From positions 1-14,223 of the forward strand of contig WALH01000071.1 of NCBI GenBank assembly GCA_015522935.1: 14,223 bases of DNA. Direction: 5' to 3'. Shown here piece by piece: positions 1 through 6,516 of the stretch (positions are counted from its first letter, which is position 1; every line of letters starts with the position of its first letter). The notes beneath the pieces are model-generated. The model made no database searches. It saw only the letters and a list, made by a program, of their open reading frames with translations, and was not told the origin of the DNA. Origin of the DNA: DHVE2 group archaeon (GTDB lineage Archaea; Thermoplasmatota; Thermoplasmata; Thermoplasmatales; Aciduliprofundaceae). The position numbers were made by a program, and so were the translations under genes.

Positions 1-108
1 AAAACATATTGTTTGATATTTTGGGCATTTGCACATAATTGCACGAGGATACAGATGTTCTAAATCCTTTAGAGAATCTTTTTATTTTGAATTTGTATAT
101 TCCGTCTT
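1..108. other. Intergenic region upstream of the queH-like gene
   Basis: No open reading frame or RNA fold is recognisable here. The hexamer TTGCAC occurs twice, starting at 29 and 39, one helical turn apart, which could be a regulatory repeat but is weak on its own. The 3' part is A/T-rich and holds the promoter described separately. Confidence 0.5.
79..88 (+). promoter_or_regulatory. Archaeal TATA box for the queH-like gene
   Basis: The T-rich element CTTTTTATTT is centred about 26 bases before the ATG at 109. That is the spacing expected between an archaeal TATA box and the transcription start, so the mRNA probably starts at or very near the ATG (leaderless). No Shine-Dalgarno sequence precedes this ATG, which agrees. 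Confidence 0.5.
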
Positions 109-654
109 ATGAAAATTCTCCTTCATGCATGTTGTGCACCCTGCCTTATGGCACCTTACAAACATCTTAGCAAAGAATATGATATTGTGGTTTTCTGGTA
201 TAATCCTAACATACAGCCTTATAGGGAATACGTGAGAAGATTAAAGGCCTTTCGTGAATACACATCAAGAATCGGGGCTAAGGTTATAGAGGATCTCTCC
301 TACCCCTTGGAGGACTGGCTCCTCAAAGCTTCTTTGCTTAGCAAGAAAAGCAACGTACTTCGATGTCGCTTCTGCTATGCTGACCGTCTTTACAAGACAG
401 CCGTCATGGCCAAAAAAATATCTTCGGATTACTTCTCGACTACTCTCCTCCTTGCTCCATACCAGAAGCATGAAATAGTAAAAGAAATAGGAGAGAAAAT
501 AGGGAAGAAGGTTGGAGTAAAATTCTACTATGAAGATATGCGAAAATGGTTTGACGAAGGTGAGGGAATGGCGAGGAAATCTGGGATATACAGACAGGGT
601 TATTGTGGTTGCATATTCAGTGAAGCAGACCGCTACTGGAGGGATAAGATTTGA
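109..654 (+). CDS. queH: QueH-like epoxyqueuosine reductase (DUF208 family)
   Basis: 181 residues, a normal length for the family. QueH proteins are iron-sulfur enzymes that reduce epoxyqueuosine to queuosine in the tRNA anticodon loop. The cysteine pattern fits: C8-C9 and C12 in the start HACCAPC, C86-x2-C89 in CRFCY, and C166-x-C168 in the C-terminal motif QGYCGCIFSE, a family hallmark. These cysteines should hold a [4Fe-4S] cluster and a second metal. The ATG has no ribosome site but lies about 26 bases after a TATA box, suggesting a leaderless message. The stop codon overlaps the start of the next gene, so the two are probably co-translated. Archaea usually carry archaeosine rather than queuosine, so the true substrate here is open; the family call is firm, the exact reaction less so. 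Confidence 0.8.
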   Translation: MKILLHACCAPCLMAPYKHLSKEYDIVVFWYNPNIQPYREYVRRLKAFREYTSRIGAKVIEDLSYPLEDWLLKASLLSKKSNVLRCRFCYADRLYKTAVMAKKISSDYFSTTLLLAPYQKHEIVKEIGEKIGKKVGVKFYYEDMRKWFDEGEGMARKSGIYRQGYCGCIFSEADRYWRDKI

Positions 655-941
655 GTGTGGAAGAATTCAAAACTCGCAGGGAGGAAATACCAGAACTTAT
701 AAGCGAGACTGATTTAAGTCCATCGGAAATTGCAAATATAATCAGGGTTACAGAGAAAACAGTGATCGAGGATCTTAAACATATTGCAAAATCAAAAAAG
801 TACGGAAGGCTCTTAATTCTTCCAGCCAGATGTAGAAACTGCGGCTATACATTTAAACCCGAAATAAAGGTTCCCAAGAGATGTCCGATATGTAAGAGCA
901 TGTGGATAGAAGAGCCAAGATTTAAAATTGAGAAAATTTGA
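651..941 (+). CDS. Small HTH plus zinc-ribbon transcriptional regulator (COG3357-like)
   Basis: 96 residues. Residues 20-48 form a helix-turn-helix (LSPSEIANIIRVTEKTVIED), followed by a basic linker and a zinc ribbon with C61-x2-C64 and C78-x2-C81. This HTH and C-terminal Zn-ribbon layout matches a small archaeal family of predicted transcription regulators of unknown target. The start is TTG at 651, overlapping the TGA of the queH-like gene. It is chosen because GGAGGG at 638-643 lies 7 bases before it, whereas the in-frame GTG at 657 would be too far (13 bases). The tight coupling suggests an operon with queH, though no functional link is known. DNA binding is inferred from the fold only. 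Confidence 0.72.
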   Translation: MSVEEFKTRREEIPELISETDLSPSEIANIIRVTEKTVIEDLKHIAKSKKYGRLLILPARCRNCGYTFKPEIKVPKRCPICKSMWIEEPRFKIEKI

Positions 942-990
942 TGATTTTTACTATCCATTGGATTATCCTCAATTCTTACTGAGGGAAAAA

Positions 991-998
991 TTAAATAG
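991..998 (+). promoter_or_regulatory. Probable TATA box for the PLD-like gene
   Basis: TTAAATAG, preceded by a purine-rich GAGGGAAAAA stretch, is centred about 24 bases before the ATG at 1018. No good Shine-Dalgarno sequence precedes that ATG, so a separate leaderless transcript is plausible rather than read-through from the regulator gene that ends at 941. Confidence 0.45.
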
Positions 999-1017
999 CG
1001 GATTAAAATGTAAGTGT

Positions 1018-1635
1018 ATGAACAGCAGGGCAATTATAACTATTGCAATAGTTCTCTCTTTTGCGGCGGGCTTTATGTCTGCTGAGGTAATATCTCTAAG
1101 AAGTGGTAGCGGTGTAAATGTCACCGAAATTGTATCCAATGGGACAAAGATTATGATCATAAATGACAGAGATTACTATCCCGTTGCAATAAAGATGATA
1201 GACAATGCGCAGAAGAGCATACATATGGTAATGTTTGAGATTGTGTGGTACGGAAACCCCAATGATGATCAACATGATGTTTCCAAATTGGGAAAAGCTT
1301 TGGTAGATGCTCACAAAAGAGGAGTTGATGTCAAAGTAATCTTGGAGAATGGATACAGTTGGGGTGGATTTGAATACAGCAAAATACCAGGCTACGCTAA
1401 GAACTGGTCGCAGTATTTCAATTCAAACGGGGTGGAGGTCAGGCTTGACTGGAGCAATGAAACGACACACGATAAACTCATAATAATTGATGGTGAGATT
1501 GTGATAGTTGGCTCTACCAACTGGAGCACCAGCGCACTGGATTACAACCACGAGGCAAATGTCCTAATCGAAAATGAAAAAGTGGCAGAAGAGTATGAAG
1601 AGTATTTTGAGCATTTATGGAGCATGTATTCTTAA
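1018..1635 (+). CDS. Exported or membrane-anchored phospholipase D-like protein with one HKD motif
   Basis: 205 residues from the ATG at 1018. The frame is open back to 928, but that extension is low-complexity and would bury the hydrophobic N-terminus. Residues 4-20 are a hydrophobic segment, a signal peptide or single membrane anchor, so the enzyme likely acts outside the cytoplasm. The catalytic motif HxKx4D is H141, K143, D148, followed by the typical GSTNWS at 155-160. Only one HKD motif is present, as in small Nuc-type endonucleases that dimerise to build the active site. Phosphodiesterase or nuclease activity is inferred; substrate (DNA, RNA or lipid) cannot be told from the sequence. 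It ends six bases before the convergent dehydrogenase gene. Confidence 0.75.
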   Translation: MNSRAIITIAIVLSFAAGFMSAEVISLRSGSGVNVTEIVSNGTKIMIINDRDYYPVAIKMIDNAQKSIHMVMFEIVWYGNPNDDQHDVSKLGKALVDAHKRGVDVKVILENGYSWGGFEYSKIPGYAKNWSQYFNSNGVEVRLDWSNETTHDKLIIIDGEIVIVGSTNWSTSALDYNHEANVLIENEKVAEEYEEYFEHLWSMYS

Positions 1636-1641
1636 TATAAA

Positions 1642-2583
1642 CTAGCCTCTTTGTGAAATTACAATGTTTTCAGGTTTTTCTCCTTTTACAAATAGCATAA
1701 TATTTTCCGAAGCATATTTTATAGCTTCATCAAACCATCCTTCATAACTTCCGGCGCAGTGAGGACTTAAAATCACATTATCTAATTTTTCGAATGGGTA
1801 ATCCTGCTTAAAATCTTTGGAGTAATGCCACCAGGTATCTATAGCCGCCACGAAATTATGATTCTCTCGCAGGAAATAGTAAAGATCCTTCTCGACGATT
1901 ATTTTTCCGCGGGCAACGTTAACTAAAATAGCGTTCTTTTTCATCTTTTTCAATCTATGCATGTTAATTAGTCCTTTTGTCTCGTCCGTGAGTGGAATGG
2001 AAAGAACAACTATATCCGTCTGTGAAAGAATGTAATCAACATCTTTAAGCGTGCCTATGAACTCCAGAGCAATATCTCCTGAGTATTCACCACTCCTGTT
2101 TATAGCATAAATTTTAGTGTTGAAGCAGGAGAGAATTTTTGCTAAATTTTGCCCCACATGGCCAAATCCTATTATTGCAATCTTTTTACCAGTGAGCAAT
2201 CTACTTTCAAGAGATTGTGGAAATTTTCCCCTGCGCATCTCTCTATCTCTGTAAACAATTTTTTTGAGGGATGCAAGTATCAATGCGAGGGCATGCTCAG
2301 CCACACCCATGGCATTTGCACCCGAATTTGAGCAGAGTATCGCATCCTTTGAAATCGGAGAAGTATCCACGTAATCAACGCCCGAAGTTATCGATTGGAT
2401 CATTTTCACATTTTTCATTTTTGGCAAAATTTTCTTTGCGTCTTGCCAGTGAAAAAATAAGAGAATCTCTGCAGAACTGATGAATTCATCATCTGCGTTA
2501 TTCATGCATTGTACCTCTTGATTTTTAAGATATTTTTTCAAAGTTGCGAGATGCTCATCGCAAATCGTTGTTAATATCTTCAT
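1642..2583 (-). CDS. D-2-hydroxyacid dehydrogenase family protein with atypical active site
   Basis: 313 residues, usual for the phosphoglycerate/glycerate dehydrogenase superfamily. The Rossmann motif GFGHVG lies at 139-144. Catalytic Arg is R225 (NVARGK) and catalytic His is H275 (LSPHCAGS). The family glutamate, normally five residues after the Asp of the AxxD motif (D249 here), is replaced: the stretch reads DTWWHYSKDF, putting Y254 at that place. The acidic residue ending beta-2 that usually selects NAD appears as Asn-Arg (YAINRS, 159-164), which hints at NADP(H). The start ATG overlaps the ftcD stop as ATGA, with GGGTGAT about ten bases upstream, so it is translated with ftcD. Substrate unknown; it may reduce a 2-oxoacid from amino-acid fermentation. 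Family sure, function not. Confidence 0.8.
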   Translation of the reverse strand: MKILTTICDEHLATLKKYLKNQEVQCMNNADDEFISSAEILLFFHWQDAKKILPKMKNVKMIQSITSGVDYVDTSPISKDAILCSNSGANAMGVAEHALALILASLKKIVYRDREMRRGKFPQSLESRLLTGKKIAIIGFGHVGQNLAKILSCFNTKIYAINRSGEYSGDIALEFIGTLKDVDYILSQTDIVVLSIPLTDETKGLINMHRLKKMKKNAILVNVARGKIIVEKDLYYFLRENHNFVAAIDTWWHYSKDFKQDYPFEKLDNVILSPHCAGSYEGWFDEAIKYASENIMLFVKGEKPENIVISQRG

Positions 2584-4241
2584 AGTTTCTCTATCACCCT
2601 TTTCACAATATCATCACTTTTCTCTTTCATGTATCTCAGAATTTTATCCGCTTCATTTTTTACCTTTTCTTTGTATTCCTCATCCTTCAGCGAGGATAGA
2701 TTTATGAGAACGTTTAGATACGCACTGTAAGCGGAAGCATAGGAGGATAGAGATGCAACTCCTACATCGCTTATGGCGTTCTTGTTCCCCTTCTCAACCA
2801 GCTCATCTATGATATCAATTATCTCTTTGCTCAAGCGCAGTGTGGCTAGAGGGATCTCTATTGCGTGCTTTGTTGCTCTCTCCAATTCCAATTCTCGCAG
2901 TCTTTTTTCCTCCTCGGTCTTCTTTGGAAGTTTAAGCGCGGCCATAAACTCGTTGAATGCTTCAGTATCTTTTTGAATAAGCGTTAAAAACTCGTCCTTC
3001 ATTCTCTGAGCTTCCTCACCAATCCTTACAACATCGTTCCAGTAATTCTTATACGCTTTTTTCCCATGCGTGAGAGAAGATACCATGGATGTTAGTGATG
3101 AGGCCATCACGCCCATAAGAGCGGCAACACTCCCCCCACCGGGTGCAGGGGAATCTCGGGATAGTTCATCTGCAAAATCCCTTATGCTCATGTCCACCAA
3201 TTTCTTCTTTCCTTCCATCTTCTCGATTTTCCATTCTATGATTTTCTCAGTTGGATTGAATTTAGTAACATCGTTCAAACCCAACGAGATTATTGCGGTG
3301 TGAACCAAATCCTTCTCTGGCACAGCGAGAGTTTTACCCTGCTTCTCAAGATAATGGCGACCGACATCTAACATGGCTTCCAGAGGAACTAAACCAACGA
3401 TTTCGCTTCCTGTAACTCGTAATCCAATATTTCTTGCTTCTTCCTCGCAGGTTTCAAACACTTTCCACAGTGGGGTCTCATGAAAATTCGTGAGGTTGAT
3501 TGATATCTGTGCCCTTTCGTATTCATCTATGTACCAGCCTATGGCCTTCACGTACTTCAATTTTCCCGGAATCTTTATTTTATTTCCACTCTCATCCTTC
3601 TTGGTGTAGCCTCTCTCCCTTATCACTTTCGCAATTTTATTCGCCAGTTTTTTGTCCTTGGTGTTCAGATTCACGTTGTAAGCGATAAGAAATTCCCTCG
3701 CACCTATCACCGTGGCTCCTGTTTTCGCTATATGCTCATTCCATTCATCTGGACCAAAATCAGGTTTCCATTGGGGGTCTTTCAATTTTTCCGCAAGACC
3801 TTCATATTCTCCCTTCCTTATATCCGCAAGATTTCTTCTGTAATCCTCCTTGGAGGCGTATTCATAAAGGTAGACGGGAATTCTTAATTCTTCGCCTACT
3901 CTTTTTCCAACCTCTTCTGCAATATTCACACAATCCTCCATTGTAACTCCCTTAACGGGTATGAAGGGAACAACATCCGCCGCTCCAATGCGGGGATGCT
4001 CGCCCTTGTGATTACGCATATCTATCAGTTCCGCAGCCTTCTTTATGGCTTTAAAAGCTGCTTCCTTTACTCCCTCGGGCGAGCCGACAAAGGTTATTAC
4101 AGTTCTGTTCGTTGCGTATCCAGGATCAACGTCAAGAAGATACACATCTTCGCTCTCCTTTATCACATTTGCAATTTCCTCTATGACCTTCATATTTCTT
4201 CCTTCACTGAAGTTTGGAACGCATTCAACAATTTTATCCAT
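2580..4241 (-). CDS. ftcD: Bifunctional glutamate formiminotransferase / formimidoyltetrahydrofolate cyclodeaminase
   Basis: 553 residues, close to the fused animal enzyme (about 540). The N-terminal formiminotransferase half (about 1-320) starts MDKIVECVPNFSEGR and carries H82 in EHPRIGAADV, matching the catalytic His82 known in the mammalian protein. The C-terminal cyclodeaminase half (about 345-545) is helical, with SPAPGGGSVAAL at 364-375 and GNKNAISDVGV near 485-495. It transfers the formimino group of formiminoglutamate to tetrahydrofolate, then releases ammonia to give 5,10-methenyl-THF, the end of one histidine-degradation route. The start at 4241 is preferred over an in-frame ATG at 4295: it begins exactly at the conserved sequence and has GGTGATC four bases upstream. 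It is followed by the dehydrogenase gene with an ATGA overlap, and hutH lies nearby. Confidence 0.93.
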   Translation of the reverse strand: MDKIVECVPNFSEGRNMKVIEEIANVIKESEDVYLLDVDPGYATNRTVITFVGSPEGVKEAAFKAIKKAAELIDMRNHKGEHPRIGAADVVPFIPVKGVTMEDCVNIAEEVGKRVGEELRIPVYLYEYASKEDYRRNLADIRKGEYEGLAEKLKDPQWKPDFGPDEWNEHIAKTGATVIGAREFLIAYNVNLNTKDKKLANKIAKVIRERGYTKKDESGNKIKIPGKLKYVKAIGWYIDEYERAQISINLTNFHETPLWKVFETCEEEARNIGLRVTGSEIVGLVPLEAMLDVGRHYLEKQGKTLAVPEKDLVHTAIISLGLNDVTKFNPTEKIIEWKIEKMEGKKKLVDMSIRDFADELSRDSPAPGGGSVAALMGVMASSLTSMVSSLTHGKKAYKNYWNDVVRIGEEAQRMKDEFLTLIQKDTEAFNEFMAALKLPKKTEEEKRLRELELERATKHAIEIPLATLRLSKEIIDIIDELVEKGNKNAISDVGVASLSSYASAYSAYLNVLINLSSLKDEEYKEKVKNEADKILRYMKEKSDDIVKRVIEKL

Positions 4242-4348
4242 ACGATCACCGGCGGAGAATATGATTGTGGTATTATAGCGTTTCTTTCCATGCATTTTTA
4301 TGATGCTGAATGCCGATAAATTTTAATTACGTAAACTCATGCTACAGT
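4242..4348. promoter_or_regulatory. Divergent promoter region between ftcD and the HTH regulator
   Basis: 107 bases separate the ftcD start (minus strand) and the regulator start (plus strand). AAATTTTAATTA at 4318-4329 is nearly symmetrical and is centred about 26 bases before the regulator ATG, so it can serve as its TATA box and perhaps also fire leftward. The 8-base palindrome TTACGTAA at 4327-4334 abuts it and could be an operator. For ftcD, GCTATAATACC on the minus strand around 4270-4280 is another TATA candidate, with the ribosome site GGTGATC just before its ATG. The layout suits control of ftcD and autocontrol by the regulator, but binding is inference. Confidence 0.5.
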
Positions 4349-5026
4349 ATGGAAATCGGTGAAAAGATTGCAGGAGAGATCGTTCTGTCTAAGAAACCAG
4401 GGGCAACAATGCGTAAATGGCGGGAGATATTTAGTATATCCCAGCAGGAATTAGCCAAGTATTTAGGCATAACATCCTCGGTCATAAGCGATTATGAGTC
4501 GGGAAGAAGAAAATCTCCGGGTGTAGGAATGGTTAAAAGATTCGTCAAAGCATTAATTGAAATTGATGAGAGCCGAGGAGGAGAGATAATAAAAAAATTC
4601 TCACCCACTTATGGAGAAGAGGCGATAATAGATCTCTTTGACTTTCCCTACAGCGTGGATGTGGAGAAGTTCATGTCTCAAATCGAGGCGAAAATTCTCA
4701 ATCCGGATATAGAATATAAGCGGGGTATATATGGTTTCACAATACTGGACAGTCTTAAAGCCATCCTTTCCTTCAACTCCTACGATTACTTCAAAGTTTA
4801 CGGCTGGAGTGTTGATCGCGCCCTTTTATTCTATGGAGTGAAGTACGGGCGTTCACCGATGGTAGCCATACGTGCTCACCCTCTCAAACCAAGTGCTGTA
4901 GTTTATATAAACCCGGAGCAGGTAGATCCTCTTGCCATAAAATTGGCAATATTAGAAGATATACCGCTTGCTGAAACATATCTGGATGTGGAGGAGATCA
5001 AGGATAGGCTCAGAGAGTTATTTTAA
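4349..5026 (+). CDS. HTH (XRE-type) transcriptional regulator, COG1709-like archaeal family
   Basis: 225 residues from ATG 4349. An N-terminal Cro/C1-type helix-turn-helix spans about residues 18-66: MRKWREIFSISQQELAKYLG, then TSSVISDYESGRRKSPG. The C-terminal part (about 85-225) resembles the conserved ligand- or partner-binding half of archaeal COG1709 regulators and has no known catalytic motif. An in-frame ATG at 4310 exists, but 4349 lies 26 bases after a TATA box and matches a leaderless start. It is divergent from ftcD and convergent with hutH, overlapping the hutH 3' end by 17 bases, so it stands between the two histidine-degradation units. A role in sensing histidine, urocanate or another amino-acid signal is a reasonable guess from position only. 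Confidence 0.75.
   Translation: MEIGEKIAGEIVLSKKPGATMRKWREIFSISQQELAKYLGITSSVISDYESGRRKSPGVGMVKRFVKALIEIDESRGGEIIKKFSPTYGEEAIIDLFDFPYSVDVEKFMSQIEAKILNPDIEYKRGIYGFTILDSLKAILSFNSYDYFKVYGWSVDRALLFYGVKYGRSPMVAIRAHPLKPSAVVYINPEQVDPLAIKLAILEDIPLAETYLDVEEIKDRLRELF
5010..5026. other. 17-base convergent overlap of regulator and hutH 3' ends
   Basis: The TAA of the regulator (5024-5026) lies inside the last codons of hutH, and the TGA of hutH (minus strand, 5012-5010) lies inside the regulator. Plus-strand T-runs at 5030-5035 and 5067-5072, which encode lysines of HutH on the other strand, are the only nearby candidates for ending the regulator transcript. Confidence 0.8.
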
Positions 5027-6506
5027 TTATTTTTTCAACTTCTTTTAGAATCTTGTTGCTATCTATTTTTTCTTTTATCTTTTGAATGTAAATATGATAA
5101 ATTTCATCTCTCTTAAATTTGGGGATATCTATCGCCTTTATAGCTGTTTTAATTGCAGAGGATGAATAATCAGATAAATGTAATGCCTGATTCACGCACA
5201 AGAATTCTATTGACAGTATATACTTTAAATTTTCCACTATTTCCCTTAACTTGACTGCAGAGTTCATCCCCATGCTCACATGGTCCTCTTGATTAGCACT
5301 TGTGGGTATGGAATCTGCGCTGGCTGGATACGATAAGATTTTATTTCTATTGCAGAGAGCTGCTGCTGTGTACTGGGGAATCATAAGTCCTGAATTGAGA
5401 CCGCTGTTCTCCATTAGGAAGTGTGGCAAATTGCTGAGTTTACTGTCTATAATCCTTGCAATACGCCTCTCAATCATGTTCCCCAAATCTGTGAGCGCAA
5501 TTGCGAGGTAATCTGCGGTTAGAGCCACAGGTTCCCCGTGAAAGTTTCCACCTGAAATTGCCTCATCAAAGATAAGGGGATTATCAGTTGTGGAATTTAT
5601 TTCTCTCTCAACAACAGTTCTCGCAAAGTCAAGAGTATCTAAAACTGCGCCATAAACTTGAGGAATGCATCGAAGCGTGTAGGCATCCTGCACTTTCTCC
5701 TTCCTCGCCTTCTTAACGATTTCGCTATCTTTAAGAAGATTTCGCAGAATTTCTGCCACTTTTATCTGACCCGGATGCGGCCTTGCGAGCATTATTCTTT
5801 TATCTAAAGCGAGATCAGTAGCTTTGAGTGCTTCGAAACTCATTGCTGCGGAAATCAAAGCATTTTTCATTATTTGATATGAGTCATAAATAGCGATGGA
5901 TGCTATACTACTCATCATCGCTGTGCCGTTGAGAAGTGCTAACCCCTCTTTTTCTACTAACTTTAATGGCTCGATATTTTCCTCTTTCATTGCTACGATT
6001 GAATCCACAATATTACCACGATATTTTACTTTCCATTGTCCAGTGAGGGCCAGTGCTATATATGCTAAGGGGGCTAAATCTCCGCTGGCGCCCACACTTC
6101 CCATTTCCGGCACTAAAGGGGTGATGTTATGATTCAGAAACTGAACTAATTTTTTCACAACATCATCTCTCACCCCGGAATACCCTTTAAGGAAGGTATT
6201 GATGCGAATTAGCATAGCGCCTCTCACAATTTCATCATCTAAATACTTCCCCACACCTGATGCATGACTTCTTATGAGGTTCTCCTGCAGTTCCTTTATT
6301 TTATTGTCATCTATGCGAACCCTGACTAAATCTCCAAGGCCGGTGTTAATGCCATATATAACTCTCCCTGATTCTATGACTTTTTCGAGTCTTTTACGGC
6401 CTTCTTTCACTTTTTTTAGCGAATATTCTTCAATCTCCACTTTTTCCCCGAATCTCGCAACATTAACTACATCCTCTATGCTGAGACTTTCACCATTTAT
6501 TTTCAT
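5010..6506 (-). CDS. hutH: Histidine ammonia-lyase
   Basis: 498 residues, typical for the family. It removes ammonia from L-histidine to give urocanate, the first step of histidine breakdown. The tripeptide that cyclises to the MIO cofactor is A140-S141-G142 in GSVGASGDLAPLAY. The active-site Tyr is Y51 in YGINTGLG, and H81 in SHASG is the residue that favours histidine over phenylalanine. The start at 6506 (MKINGESLS) fits the family and has GAGGGT eight bases upstream; in-frame ATGs at 6512, 6530 and 6545 are poorer and the last two lie inside pmbA. It is the last gene of the seven-gene unit, ten bases after the pmbA stop. Urocanase (hutU) and imidazolonepropionase (hutI) are not in this window. 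Confidence 0.93.
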   Translation of the reverse strand: MKINGESLSIEDVVNVARFGEKVEIEEYSLKKVKEGRKRLEKVIESGRVIYGINTGLGDLVRVRIDDNKIKELQENLIRSHASGVGKYLDDEIVRGAMLIRINTFLKGYSGVRDDVVKKLVQFLNHNITPLVPEMGSVGASGDLAPLAYIALALTGQWKVKYRGNIVDSIVAMKEENIEPLKLVEKEGLALLNGTAMMSSIASIAIYDSYQIMKNALISAAMSFEALKATDLALDKRIMLARPHPGQIKVAEILRNLLKDSEIVKKARKEKVQDAYTLRCIPQVYGAVLDTLDFARTVVEREINSTTDNPLIFDEAISGGNFHGEPVALTADYLAIALTDLGNMIERRIARIIDSKLSNLPHFLMENSGLNSGLMIPQYTAAALCNRNKILSYPASADSIPTSANQEDHVSMGMNSAVKLREIVENLKYILSIEFLCVNQALHLSDYSSSAIKTAIKAIDIPKFKRDEIYHIYIQKIKEKIDSNKILKEVEKIIKITL

Positions 6507-6516
6507 TCTCATACCC

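Noticed and set aside
967..984. Short inverted repeat CCTCA / TGAGG upstream of the PLD-like gene.
   Set aside because: Only five base pairs with an eight-base loop and no T-run after it; within chance for this composition.
928..1017. N-terminal extension of the PLD-like protein by 30 codons.
   Set aside because: It overlaps the end of the regulator gene, covers the TATA box and would place residues of no membrane character ahead of a good signal segment.
4242..4295. 18-residue N-terminal extension of FtcD from an ATG at 4295.
   Set aside because: The family begins at MDKIVECVPNFSEGR, which has its own ribosome site at 4241. A leaderless start at 4295 after the AATTAAAATTTA element cannot be fully excluded.
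4292..4313. Inverted repeat GCATT / AATGC between ftcD and the regulator.
   Set aside because: Five-base arms with a 12-base spacer in A/T-rich sequence; too weak to call.
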